Positions 22,137 to 36,400 of a stretch of 64,000 nt of DNA are shown one piece after another; the first letter of the stretch is position 1; each line of letters starts with the position of its first letter. The notes below the pieces were generated by a model, which was given only the letters and a program-made list of their open reading frames with translations, was not told the origin of the DNA and searched no databases. Location: assembly GCF_964656455.1 (NCBI RefSeq), contig NC_135712.1, forward strand, positions 70,375,239 to 70,439,238. The letters run 5' to 3'. Source of the stretch: Halichoerus grypus (Eukaryota; Chordata; Mammalia; Carnivora; Phocidae). The position numbers were made by a program, and so were the translations under genes.

Positions 22137-25100
22137 TCCAAGATCAAATATTACAACAGGACATTTACATGTATTTATAAAAAAATGCAGCAGTTGAATT
22201 TATAGATCAGAGGTTTCCTTGAGTTTGGTCCCTCTCTCAGCACAGTGAGCTGATGTCTTCAAAAGACTTATCCCACTCCCCTCCCTCCCCCACCCCAAAT
22301 GTCCCACCCCACCCCCCATTCAAGTTGCAGTACCAATATAAAGCAACTGGGTACAACACAGCAAGGATATTCACAATTTGGTACAGCCAAAACCAGAGGA
22401 CCACCAACTGAAAGACCCTCTTTTTAATTATTTACCTATAGAGTACGTGTATCTATAGATATATCACACCCAGTTATCTAAGATTTCCCTGGTTTTAGAG
22501 CAAGTGGAAGTTCCATTGAGTCTTAGCCAGCAGTTACAGCTCTGCTTTACCTAACAGCATGTTTTTCTCCTCCAAGTTTAGATTTTCTACGGCCTCCATG
22601 TGTCTTCAAATTTAAGGCTTTCCCGAGCACCTTACTTATCACTGACTACATATACAGGAGGGTCTCTAGTGTGTTGTGAACAAAAAAATTTAGTGGATGA
22701 TCCAGTTGCCCCTTGCTCACTGGTCCCAAACCCTTCTGCCCGCTTTTGAGAAGAGCTGCAGAAACAAATTATCTCCTAGCACCATGGGATTGAAAGCCCA
22801 GAAAACCGACAACTATATGTGCATTTTAGGGAGCACTTGCCAGAAACATTACAATAGGAGCACTGTCTCTGTCCATTATCTTCTTGGATTCAATAACTAA
22901 ATTACACTACAGATTAAATTTCGAGCCTGTCCTGCATTAAAAACGCAAATCTCACTAAGACCGCCACTTTGTCCAGAATGAAGGATTCCCAGGGAATCTC
23001 TAAATACTGTTAGGAACTGCTTGAGAAACACTTTAAAGCAAATACCCCAAGCTGACTTCACTCGAGTCCCCAACCCACCCCCATCCCTATTCCCCAAACA
23101 AATTTCATTCCTTGATTAACCTCTCTGAATAAGATGGGAAGTGAGGTTTGGAAAATGACATGAAAAATGTTTTAAAAACACAATTAGTGAGGACATGCCA
23201 GAATTGGGACATCCCAGATGATTCAAAACGCATTATTCAAACTAATGACAAAGCATGCAGAGCCTACAAACACTCCTGAGAGTATCCATGGAACAATCAA
23301 TACCTACTCAAAAAAGGACTTTTCTTAAAGGGTTAAAAAAAAAAAAGACACCAGATGCTTAGAAATTGTTAACAATCAAAAGGAAAACCGTTCTAGAAAA
23401 GATTTTTAAAGGAGTGAAAAAATTGTATCTAACAGATTCATGCCAAAGCTTGGATGAAAGCCCCTCAAAGTCCAAGTATCATGTTAGCATCAACTGGTAC
23501 TCGTTTCTCTGTATCTAAGTCTAGAGGATTCTATCAGAGCTTCACTGTCTGTTTCCCAGCAAGAGTTTTAAATAGCCTTTCCAAAACTGAAGGGACAAAC
23601 ATTAGAAAGTAACAAGGCCCAAGTCCCAAAATGGGTAAGATAAACAGCCGCTAGTACAAGCTTGCTACACTCATTAACTAAAAAGTGGAGGTCACATACT
23701 ACTTTCATTCTAATTAGCAGGTAAAAGGGGATTTTCTGGTGGCAATGGTAACTTCATGTGAGGTTTAACTTACAGGGCAATAAATCAAAAAGTTGTTAAG
23801 AACATATGATTAGGGTAAAAAACCTATTTAATATTTTGAATCACACCATTTAATGTATTGATATTTTCCATTATTAAGAACACAGAAATCTGAGAACATA
23901 CTATCAAACCATTTTGTTGAAAGCAGTAAGATACCCAACTGAGCATCAGCATTCCAGTGTCATTAATTTGAAACAGAAATCTAGTGACATGTACTCTTCT
24001 AAAACCAGCAAGCTTGACAAAAGAAAAAAAAGCAGAATGGCAGGGAATAGCTCCAGACCAAAATCTCTCCCTTATTAGTTAAGATGCTCTTACTGAGTCT
24101 ATGAAAAAAGCAAATAAAAAAGATTTTAAGAAAAGGAGAATTCCAGGTCAGAACTATCCAGTGATTTGAAATGCTTCCCATTTTATTTACCACATCTTAT
24201 AAATGAATGATTCATGGTAGCCCAGTTAGATTAATAACTTGTTTTGATACAGATAAAATTTTTCGTATGTTCAGTCCCATGTAGCTTCACTATTCTTCCT
24301 ATTTGAAAACTTAAGTGACCCCGTAAGGGATATAAAAATCTCAGGGCATTTTGATCTCTATACAGGAAATACCAATAAGCAAACAACAAAAATTTGCTGT
24401 TTGTGGCCACAGAATTAAGTACAACAAGGCAACTTCCCCATATTTAGAGATTAATGTGGGATTGTTCTTGGGCAAAATACTACCATTGGTATTTGTATCT
24501 CTAATCCAAGTAAACCTGGCCATCTCTTGAAAATACTTTTCTGAAATGTTAAATCGTTTTACTGAAGTAGTTCATATTGGACTGCCCAACTCTACTAGGA
24601 GATCATATGGCAAAGAAAGGCTGGAACCAAAAATGATCACGTTTAGGAGAATGACTGAGACTCTAAGCAGTACAACAGCATTCTGTAGGCCAAAGAAAGG
24701 GGAGGGGTATCATGGTGCTAGCCGTTCTATATTTGGAATAAGAATTTTTAGGTAGAGAGAGAAAATGAGCTATGAAAACATTGTTTCAAATTGTTCCCTT
24801 ATATTTTAATTTATGAAAAAATTTTTAAGTGTTATTCAAACTTAGAAATGGAATTTCTTATAATTTCATTAAAAATCATGACTAATTTTCAGTGAATGGA
24901 TGCCAAAAAAATTGAGAATAGAGAATGACAAAGTAAAAGAGAATGTAGGATGAAACGATTTTCTAATTAACAGTCTCATCATCATATCCAGTAATTTAAT
25001 CACAAGTTCACTTCATGGGGAAACTATCAAGGTTGTCAAAATCTCTATAAAAAAATATTCTTGATTCTGAGCTGTCTCTCTAGTAGTGTTCAGTCAAAGA

Positions 25101-28100
25101 CTAAAATACTAAATTTCTATAGAATAGGAGAAATCAAGATAGTGCCTTGATATTCTGTTGGTTATTTTCTGTATGAAAGAACATTCTTGCCACCAGTCTA
25201 AACCGTGTACAATGCAATACTAAGTTTCAAGTCAAGACAATAATTGATATGCTATGCAAGGCAAATCAATGAAGCTGAATATTCATGGGACACAGCTGTC
25301 TTTAAGTAGCCTTTTCATCAAGGCTTGTAATATTGGACAACTGCCATGTTCATCAGTAAGGTTGGTTCTTCCTACTCTCATTTAGTTTGACACAAGCCAT
25401 CACTTATTCATCAACCAGCATCCTATGATTTACTATTGAGTAGTTAACTCAAAGAGGGCCAGAGACAGAGAGAATATGAATGACATAATAGAGATATACT
25501 CTGTGAGATAAGAAATATTTTTGAAAGTCAGCCTAATTGAATCTTGAAAAAGTTGTTTCTGCCAAAACCAAGTGTGAATTCTACAACTTACATAAATCAA
25601 TTTCCTAACAACTGCTCAGCCAGTAAAGTGCTTTGTTTAAGCACACAGGTAAAATAAATTTAACTCTGGTGTCAGTGAAATATTTGGTTCTCATTAATTA
25701 CATTGTAGTCATACTTAACACCGATCAGAAACACAGCATGAAGTTTTTAAATATTATGAATTGTGTTTAAAAGCTCATTACTAGATCTAGAACTATGATA
25801 TTTTCCTTTTTGGAGATTTTAGTCATCACAGTGAGGTTAGATTAAGTTACTGGGCAAATGAAACTTGGAAACAGAAAAAAAATAAAGGAAGTGATTAACA
25901 AGAAAATTTTTAATTAGCCTAGGGATAATATAAAGAGAAGAAATTAGAAGTATAAAATTTTAGAGTGGAAAGGACTTCAAAGATAATCTAATTTGGTGGT
26001 CTACAATCTGTGGGTTCCTAGAGTTTTTGCAAAGGGTCTGCAATTCCATACACACATTTACATTTTCCTCATCTATGGACTTAATGTTATTAATAATTAA
26101 CCCCACAATTCCCCACTCTTGCCGAATTTTAATATTTTAATATTTTAAGTCCTTTTACTTGAAAAGACTGAGAACTATTGATCTAGTCCAGTTCTCTATT
26201 AGCAGCAGAGCTGTTACCCAAGTGCACTTATGCCTGCACATAGTGCCCCTTTATACATTTGATTTGTACCTGGGGAGAGAAATGAAATCTTTCCTTCACT
26301 TTCCAGTTCCTAGTGGCTCCCTCTGGTATTTTCCTAAGTGTCCAAGTGAGATCCTTGCTAGCTAAAATCTTTAGTCCTAGGATCAATAATCCTTTCCTAC
26401 TTGGGTGCTGGGTGTACCTTACTGATAAAAGTCATGCCCTAAGTCTAGTAGTTACAAAAGGTGGAACTAAAGAACGAATACAGGTGAGTCAAAAACTTTG
26501 AGCTACAGTGTTTGCCACTTTTCGGTTTTATTTATTTATTTATTTTTTGTGGACTTTCCTAATGAAAGCCTAAGTCTTTCCCCTTTCTAAACTTTTATTG
26601 TAATTATTGTTCAGCACCAGAAAGGTAAGCATTTACATGTTCTTCAATTATCTCATGTGTAGTGTATCTTTCCAACTGGATAAAACAGAAGAAACCAGGT
26701 ATTAGACTTCAAGGTATTTCCAACTTTGATTAAGGACTCAGTAAATACTTGCTGACTTTTAGAGTCAAGGAAGTAGAATGTTATAGGAGATTTAAAAACA
26801 TACACATAGAGAGTTCAATAATCTGGTATGGGTGGGACAAAGAAAAGATAACTCTATCTTTTCCCAAAAATGGTTAAAAAAAGATAAAATTATTTTTTAC
26901 CCTTTCCATTTATTCTTGGCAAATAATGCCACATATTTTCCTTTCACATTTTCATCAGTGCATCATTTTTTTAAAAAGCATCATCAGTCCCTCAAAACAG
27001 TGGTGTAAATAAGAATTTATAGGCATAGTGCAAATCCCACAAGCTTTAAGGAAACAAAACCAAATGATAATTTACAGAGCCAAACAACAGGAAGATAACC
27101 TTTTGGGTAAACTGATTCCCCTGTTGTAGGAGACAACAGCAAGGGAGTGAAAAAAGCATGGACTCTGGATGCCAATTTTGATATTGCCAATTACTAGCTG
27201 TGACATCCTGAACATATTCTCTAAACTTCAATTGTGTCCTATCTACAAAATGGGGAGAATATACACTTTGTAGAGTTCTTAGGAAGATTAAAGGAGAAAA
27301 TGCACAGAAAGTACCTAGCACATGCTAGTTACTCAAAATTAGTTCCCCATTCTTCCCTCATTTGGCTGTTCTCTCTCTTCTCTGGTTCCTTTCTAAATTA
27401 AAATCAAAAGGTGTTTCCTGTCACTTTCTTCCCCCACTAGTTTTCATTCCATCTCCCTGTATTTGTTTCTTGTCACTCTCAAAAGTCTCTCTTGTCCTTT
27501 TCCAACCCCCCTGTTCTTGCGAGCTGTTTCCAATACCTACAAGGAACGACTATTTTTAACTAATCTTACTAGTTTCATTTAATCTATTCAATAAAATCTC
27601 TCCTCCACAGAGCAAAGGAATTTGCAGAGGAAATAAGACAAACTGGAGGAAGCTTACTCCTTTAGTGAATTAAGTTCATGAGCGAAGCAATACTCCTTAT
27701 TTACTCCCCCCCATGGGCCTCTATATCAAACCCGGGATAATTACACTTCTGCCTCACAATAAAAGAAAATCCTCAACATCTGGTACTCTAGACACACCCG
27801 CTGTACCTAAGTTGGATCAGTATCTCATGCCCTAAGTCTTTGATATGCTTACTTAAATCATTTTATACATACTCGGGCCATCTCACAGTAAAATCCATGT
27901 TGAAAAAGTCACTTTGGTTTCTCATAAATGGATATGCCACAGCTGACCTCATCAAAAAGGCAGAACTACATCCTATCATTAATGAACATGTCTCAGGTTC
28001 TTGAGATATGTTTTGTAAAGAGAAGTTAGTAAGCAAAAGAATGAAAGAGTCCCACAGGGAAAATTCTTGACTTCACATTTTTGACAGATTTGGGCTTCAG

Positions 28101-30239
28101 CTGTGACTGCAGAGAGCGGGGAGGTGCCATCACAGCACCAAAGCTGGGCATGCCCGCAGTTCTTACCCTGTGCCTCCCTGAATTTTTGCATTTCTGACCT
28201 TGTCTACTCAACAGTTTTTTAACCCTCTACTGCACCTTTGCTAGTATAGAGCTCTATTCCTCAGATAGCAAGTACATTATCCAAGTTGAGAGATACAACT
28301 GAGGAATTAACATGAAAACCACGTTTCCTCAGTAAATCAGAAGCTGCTAGTTACTCGAGAGCCTATGAAAAACACCGAAATGGTATTACTCAGTCACCAA
28401 TCTAAAGAGAGAACTTTGACTCAAGGTATAAATGAAATTGTAATTATATAAATATATTTATAAATATTTATACAATTATATACTTATACATAAGCACTTA
28501 CACAGACTTAGAAAAAAATGTAAGAACATTAATTCAAAAGGACTCACTGAAGAATAAACAGAATTTTCCATGATTTCCTTGAGGAGATACATAACTCATT
28601 CTTTAGGAAGGGTCCCTCTAAATCCAACCATTAGAAACCATATTCTCTAATTGTGTACTAGCAACACATGAGCATCTTTTTTTTTTAATCCCCTAGTTGC
28701 CAAGACAGTGATCTTAAAGTAGATGGGAACCTAAAGGTCTCTGAGCAATAGCAATTTATGTTCCTCAAGTAGAAGAATCGATCGATCCAAATCCCCAATT
28801 GACAAAATAGGCCCATTCTATATAACAAGGTTAAAATTCTGATTTTGCCACCAGAATCATTACTACCCCTTCAGAGGACCCTAAAGCTCAAAATAAGAAT
28901 TGAGCATACAGTGAAGGTGATAAGTCAAACAGTATTACATAGATTCAAGATGGCCTCTTCTAAGTAATACGGAAAAAAGCTTTCACCAACTACATTTTGA
29001 AAGTGGCTTTTGTTGGCAGAAAAACCCCACAACATCTGAAGATTGCTGATAATCTTCTCCACCTCCCTTACTAAATGTTGTCTTATAAATTGAATTTAAA
29101 GGTCTTCCCCTTACAGAGGCTTTCAGTTTTGACACCTTTTGCAAGAAAACAGTAGAGGAATTAAGCTCATTCAGTCACCAGAGCCTTTTAGAAACTATTC
29201 CAACCAGGGGTAAAAAAAATGAATCATTCTAACCGCAGGAACATGGTTAGCAACTCTCAGCTGCATCTTCTTCTTTTTCCCCCCAGGACATACATAAGTA
29301 TGCCTTAAAGCCCATAGGACGATCAATAACCATAGTGGTTACAACTACAAGCCACTGGACTGCATGATTATTGAACAGCTGCCTTCCCATTGATCACTTG
29401 TGGACCCAAACAATGGAAGGGCCAAGGGAACTAGTATGCTGTACTGGCAAAAAGAGCAAGCACCTTCCTATTCTAATCACCACAAGAGCCTCACTAAATG
29501 TCCCTTTCAGGACTAGCAGGATCAATACAGTTTATAAAGTAATAATGAAGAAAGCTGTTTCAGGCTAGGATATTGAAAGCCACCCCATGCTACTCACCCT
29601 ACATTTAACACTCATTCTGCCAATAACACATACCATGGAAATAATTCTAGCTGGGAACATGGGAATCCGTTGAAAAAAATCTTAAATATGATGAGCAATA
29701 ATTATAAGGGATGCTTTTTCCATGTATGGAAGCCTGGATATTTTGTCACGTGATATTTCTTACATGAACAACAAAACAAAACATGTGTTACAGAGTTTCT
29801 TTTCCCTACCAAAAATGGGGCTTACAAAAAAGGGAGGTTGTTCTTATTCTGAATCTAGCCATTCCTTTACCAAAGGATCTGAGGAGTAACATTATCATTT
29901 GATCCCAAAAAAGTGCCGTGCAAGAGACCACTTATTGGAACACACATTTCCTGCTGCCAGTACTAGGAGGTCTAATCCTTACACTTCCATTTGGTCACCA
30001 GATTAGGAAAGAAAGAAAGAATAGTAGGAAAAAGAAGAAAATAGAAGAGGACTGAAAAGGTGGGGGGAGGGGGAAAAGAGACTGAATATAGGAGAGAGCA
30101 AGAAATAAAAGAGAAGGCAGGTGACTTGCTTGCCCAACTTTGGCTCTATGGTCCTATGAGCCAAAATGCATACTTAGTGACATGGTATCTCACAGGAAAG
30201 GGAAAAAAGGGGTAAACTGAGAGAGGTCAGGCCATGATG
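22115..30239 (-). other. UBXN7: UBXN7 3'UTR (inferred, about 8.1 kb)
   Basis: From the UBXN7 stop codon to a well-formed poly(A) site there is no SINEC insertion and no coding ORF, in a window where SINEs otherwise occur about every 1.3 kb. It is A/T-rich and holds two old MIR-like stretches (about 25930-26050 and 27140-27350) and an AATAAATAAATAAATAAA run on the transcript strand at about 26526-26545 that could serve a shorter isoform. That the whole block is exonic is an inference from the poly(A) signal and insertion depletion. Confidence 0.7.
27140..27350 (+). repeat. MIR SINE inside the UBXN7 3'UTR
   Basis: AGCATGGACTCTGGATGCC, TTACTAGCTGTGACATCCTG and ATCTACAAAATGGGGAGAAT in order: the MIR core, antisense to UBXN7. 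It predates the placental radiation, so it does not contradict the lack of recent insertions. Confidence 0.8.
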
Positions 30240-30401
30240 TTAATTTCTTTCCTGTACAAAGACAGTCTCTTGAGGACAAAGGCCTGCCTCCTGTAATGTA
30301 ATGTCATAGTCCAGATGAGAGAGTTTCCTTCGAGGGAAGTTGGTGAGAAGTTCAAAACGTTCATTTGGATATCCTTTAGACTGGACGTGCTTCACCAAAG
30401 C
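30240..30401 (-). CDS. UBXN7: UBXN7 exon 11, coding part (UBX C-terminus)
   Basis: Fifty-three codons plus TAA (30242-30240): [56 protein letters not shown] in the S3/S4 loop is the canonical p97/VCP N-domain contact and is intact. The acceptor is TTTTCATAG|GCT. Confidence 0.97.
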   Translation of the reverse strand, partial: ALVKHVQSKGYPNERFELLTNFPRRKLSHLDYDITLQEAGLCPQETVFVQERN

Positions 30402-33400
30402 CTATGAAAAATAAGAGAAAGACAAAGCTGTTAGATGGAAATAAAAAGAAAGAATATATTAAAGAACTAAATATCTTATATTCATTTCTATCATATAAGA
30501 TATGAAGTTATTCTTTTTTTTTAAAGATTTTATTTATTTGAGAGAGAGAGAGTGAGTGAGAGAGACAGCATCAGCTGGGGGAGGGGCAGAGCAGGGAGCC
30601 CGATGTGGGCTCAATCCCAGAACCCTGGGAACATGACCTGAGCCGAAGGCAGACACTTAACCGACTGAGCCACCCAGGCACCCCAATTTTAGTTAGGCTT
30701 TCACACAACCAAAGCTTACCCTTGTGGAAGGGCCAATATAACTCTTTGGATGGGACGATAATAAACCTGTACCCAATAATTTAGGGCCATTAAGTGATAC
30801 TGAAATATACAGGATTATGTTTGTCTCCCAAATACACAAACTCAATTTCTATCTGTAAAATTATCATTCTCTTTTTAAACATTTTACCATTTTTCCTTCT
30901 TATCAACAATCTGTCCTTCAGTCCACCTGCAGACATCCGTGCCACCTGCGCATTGAATCTCTTCTTCCTTCTCTAAAACCGCGCCACTATGATATCCCCT
31001 TTTATAGGTACCTTCAACATCTCACTCTCTACAGATGATTCCCCTCAGACTTAAAGGTGCTCACTCTCTCCTTCAGTCATTTTTCCCCTCTGATTATTGC
31101 CCATTCGCTCCCTCTAGCTTCACAACCAAACTTCTCAAAGAAGTGATCTATACTTGTTCTATCCACAATCTCATCTCCCATTCCCATCCAAATACTAGAC
31201 CAGGAAGACAGTTCTGGGTATCAGCACCAGCGAGCAGAACCTTCTTGCACTTCAGTCATCCAGTCTTGAAGAATCAGATTAATTATCTCCAGCCACAGCA
31301 AGTGGCTAGGTGTGGACAACTGACCCAAGGGGGATTCACTCATAGGCTAAGCTAAGCTAGTCAGACCCATTCTCTTTTCCAGGAGTCAGAAACAGAGGGA
31401 TGCCCATTAGCTGTGGACTTTAGACGAAAAGGCCCTCAGCATCACTATGATGAACCATGTACAAGTTGAGAGGTAAACAAAACCCACCAGTATATAGAGA
31501 GAAGAATGGTATGAAGCAGAAAATCACAAAAGGGAAACAAAACAGGCCCCATGAGAAAAACACACAGAAAAATACTTTCGGTTTTCAACCACTCTGCAGG
31601 GTCAGCTACTAGGACACCCAGGAGCCCCACTATAATCTATAAATAACTCCACTCCCCTTTTCCAGGTAATAATTTCAGTTGGGTTTCTATACCATGCAGC
31701 CATGGAATAGAAAATCTTGACTAGACAAACCCTATGTGACTTGCCTAAGATAATCTGACAAGGAAATAAAGTAATCCAAAGATTCACCACAGTTAAGTTT
31801 CCAGTTAGAGGCCAGACTGAATACCATCTATTTCAAAGATTCACAAAGCCAATTATGCCAATTTGTTTCTCTGCTTCTAGTAAACACCTCCAATCAGATA
31901 TACTTACCAACAGTTTAGCTTGCTCTGGAAGAGTGATCTGTTCCCTTTTTCCATCTGGATACCGCAACATCAGCTGTGCTTTTGGTCCTAAAGGAAGGGT
32001 TAAAAAAAAAAAGAAAAAAAGAAAAAAAGATAAGAGCTTAAGACATAAGACTAACTTAAACGAATAAATAAACCCCTTCAGTAACATTCAAGTTTTAAGT
32101 AAAGCAGGTCTAGAATGTAACTCACCATTTACATCTATGCCCTCCACTATTCCATCTGATTTTTCAGGTGACATCTCCAATATTTCTGAATCCACAGCTG
32201 GCAATCCTTGGTGGTTTGTGGCTGCTCCAGGCTCAGTTCTGGCTGGGGGTTCAGTTAGTGGCCTTCTGTTCTCCTCTTTTCTATGCCCCAAATCTTTGTG
32301 GGGAGATTTTCTGGACTTGGCAAGATTCTCTATCTCCTCTTCTTCATCAGAGCCACAAACGGATATGAACTCCTCACTGCCAGAAAAAAGTTCAGATTCA
32401 GATTCTTCATCTGAGCGGCTATCCTGTTTTGTCTGTGTTGAATCAAAGTGTGTCTCTTGCAAGGAGGCTCTGATGGCAGCTTCTAGCTGGCTGTCTTCAC
32501 TTGCATCTATAAGGCTCTCCTGCGAGATGCAGTCATAAAACGTGGGTGGAAAGAAAAAGAAAACAGTTAAACCAAAAAAATAGATAAAGTCAAACAGGAC
32601 ATAAGAAATTTAACACTCAAGACGCCTAGGTGGCTCAGTTGGGTAAGCGTCTGCCTTTGGCTCAGGTCATGATCCCAGGGTCCTGGGATCGAGTCCCACA
32701 CGTCGGGCTCCCTGCTCAGTGGGGAGCCTGCTTCTCCCTCTCCCCACTCGTCCTCTCTCAAATAAATAAATAAAGTCTTAAAAAAAAAAAAAAAGAAATA
32801 TAACAGCTTGCCAATATTACTTTCTGCAGAATGTATCTCTTTACTAAAGTTTAAGCTATTTGAGTGCAACAACTTTGTCTTACACAGCCAAGTTGGAATG
32901 TATATTTTAAAAACAAAAACTACCACCTGGCATAATGGTGTTGCAAGCACAGGTTTCCTTTATAGCAAAATGAACAGAATCAAGAAAACAGTTTATTCCC
33001 GGCCCAGAAAAATACAAGAATTAAGGTTTTAAATATAAAGCCAAAACATTAGTTTTTAAAATGACTCAACACAGAAAAGGATGTCTACCTCACTCATCAC
33101 TATATTCTTCAACTAGCACTGCTTTGACACAGAGGAGGATATCAATAAACTCAGTAATCATCATTTTGCAAAAAACGTAACAGATCTCTAACATTTGTTT
33201 TTTGTTGTTGTTTTGTTTTTTAAAGATTTTATTTATTTGACAGAGAGAGTGAGAGAGCACAGCAGCGGGAAGAGCAGAGGGAGAGCAAGAGAGCAGGCTC
33301 CCTGCTCAGCAGGGAGCCCAATGCAGGACTCGATCCCAGGACCCTGGGATCATGACCTGAGCCGAAGGCAGCTGCTTAACCAACTGAGCCACCCAGGCGC

Positions 33401-36400
33401 CCCTAACATTTGAACCAAAACAAAACAGCATATAATGATAGGAAAAACCAACAACTATGTTTCCCCAAACTTAATTACAATGAAGGGTTTCACTGTGATC
33501 ATGAGAAATGCAAATTTCAACAGTTTTCCCCCAGGTAAAGTTCTGTCACAAATATCGCTAAACTGATTGAGTTGCAAAATATGGGTTTTCTGAGTGGAAC
33601 TTATTTCGATCTAACTCAAATTATTAAAAAAAAAAACTTTGTAAGGTAATCAAAAGTTGAATACTAGACATCTCATGATACTAAGGAATTGCTGTTAATT
33701 TTTTAAAGGGTGTATCACTGGTATTGTGATTGTGTTTTAAAAGAATAGTCTATCTTTTTTTTAAAAAGGTTTTATTCATTTATTTGACAGAGAGAGGGAG
33801 AGAAAGAACATAAGCAGGGGGGAGCGGCAGGCAGAGGGAAAGGGAGAAGCAGACTCCCCATCAAGCAGGGAGCCTGACGTGGGGCTTGATCCCAGGACCC
33901 TGAGACCACTACCTGAGCTGAAGGGAGATGCTTAACCGACTGAGCCACCCAGGTGCCCCAAGAGTCTTTTTCTTTTAAAGATACATGCCAAAGTATTAAT
34001 GAATGAAAAAATGAATTCTGAGATTTGTTTCAAAATAATGTGACTAAGATGAGGTATGAATGAAACAAGACTGGCCACCTGCAATGATTACTGAAACTAG
34101 TTAATGGATACATAGAGGCTCAATAAATTCCTTCTACTTTTGAATATGCTGAAAATTTTCCACAATAAAAAGGTAAAAAGTATGGGTCGCTAACAAAAAA
34201 CTAAAGGAACCTCATTTCAACTTTTACTATGTGCTAATCATAAAGCAAAAAATTTAAGAAAAAAATGTTGAATAAACCTAAGGCTAATCTACCACCAAAA
34301 AAGGGCAAGTAAAATGCCCACATGACCTGCAATGGCTTTTAGGTGGACTGTAGGTTTACAATGACATTGCACAGTATGTAGCTTGATTTTAAAGACTGTC
34401 TCTGTGGCAGACACTACTGGCTTCCTATCCAATATCCATTCTCCTCTGTTTTCTTACTTACAGAATCCTAATCATGTCTATAAAAGAAAACCTGTCCAGC
34501 CAAAAAATTCCGTTTATCAGTTTCCCTTGCAGCTAAAAAAAAAAAAAATGTGGTATGGAGCTAAGGAAGCACTTACAGAGAAATTATAGAACTCAACACA
34601 TGTTATAGAAAAGTCTGAAATTAATGACTAAATTTCCATCTTAAATAAAAAAGTACCCACACAGAAAAAGAAAATTAAATTAAACCCAAACTACACAGAA
34701 GGAAAAAGAGGAAGGACAGAAATCAATGACCTAGAAAACAGAAGAAAAATCATTAAAACCAAAAGCTGGTTGTTTAAAATCAATAAACCTGATATGCTTC
34801 TAGCCAAACTGTCAGGAAAAAAAGAAGCTACAAATTACCAATAACAGGATTAATAGGATTATTAAGGATTAATAACAATCACTACAAATACTACAGTCAT
34901 TGAAGGAATAACAAAGAAATATAATGAACAACCTTATGTCAATATATTCAACCCCTAAGGTAAAAGGGACAAATCCCTAGAAAGACAAAACCTACTAAAG
35001 CTCATTAAAGAATAAATGGGAGCGCTTGGGTGGTGCAGTCAGCTCAGTGTCTGACTCTTGGTCTTGGCTTGGGTCATGATCTCAGGGTCATGGGATCAAG
35101 CCCCTCATCAGGCTCTGCCCTCAATACAGTCTGCTTGAAACTCCCTCTTCCTCTCCCTCGACGAACCCCCCTGCCCCCACATTCTCGTGCTCTCAAATAA
35201 ATAAATCTTAAAAAAAAGAAATGGATAATTTAATCTTAAATGGTTCAGACCTGCTTTGTGCCATAATAGCATTTTTCAGTAATTTTGAGACTGTTTTAAA
35301 ATTTTAAACAATACTTTAATCTGCTAAAGACCTTCAATGTCACAAGAACATCAAAACTAGTGACCATTTCTGAAGAAAATGAAATACTGAAATATATATT
35401 ATCACTGTTACAAAAATTTGTTTCCATGAAATAAAGATGTGATAAATATTTTATAGCAAATTATTGTATCCTACCAACTTTGTGTAGTAATCAAACTTTC
35501 TATTATTTAAAAAAAAAAGAAATAGATACTTGGGTAGTCCTTTATCCATTAATTAAATTGAATCTGTAGTTTAAAACTTCCCACAAAGAAAGCTCTAGGT
35601 CCAGGTAGCTTCACTGGTGAATATCATCAAACATTAAGGAAGAAAAATACCAATTTTAGGGCTCCTGGGTGGCTCAGTTGGTTAAGCCTCTGCCTTCAGC
35701 TCAGGTCATGATCCCAGAGTCCTGGGATCGAGTCCCACAACAGGCTCCCTGGTCAGCAGGGAGTCTGCTTCTCACTCTACCCTTCCCCCTTGCTCGTGAT
35801 CTCTCTCTCTCAAATAAATGAAATCTTAAAAAAAAGAAGCAATACCAATTTTATACAAACTCTTCCTGAGGGGCGCCTGGGTGGCTCAGTCGTTAAGCAG
35901 CCGCCTTCAGCTCAGGTCATGATCCCAGGGTCCTGGGATTGAGTCCCGCATTGGGCTCCTTGCTCAGCAGGGAGCCTGCTTCTCCCTCTCCCTCTGCCTA
36001 CCACTCCCCCTGCTTGTTCTCTGTTTCTCCCTGTCAAATTAATGAATAAAATCTTAAAAAACAAAACAAAACAAAACAACTCTTCCTGAAAACAGAAGTG
36101 AAAGAAACACTTCCCAATTCATTGTGAGGCCAGCATTAACCTTATACCAAAACCAGTCAAGACATTATGAGGAAGACAAAACAAAAAACAAAGAAACTAC
36201 AAACCAATATCCCTCATGAACACAGACCCAAGAATTCTTGACAAAATTTTAGCAAATCAAACCCAATACATAAAAGAGTAATGCACTGATAATAACCAAG
36301 TAAGTTTTAGCCCAGGAATGCAAGGTTGGTTTAACATTAAAAAGCCAACCAATATAATTCAATAAAAAAGAAAACCAATGTTCATCTGAACAGATGTAGA

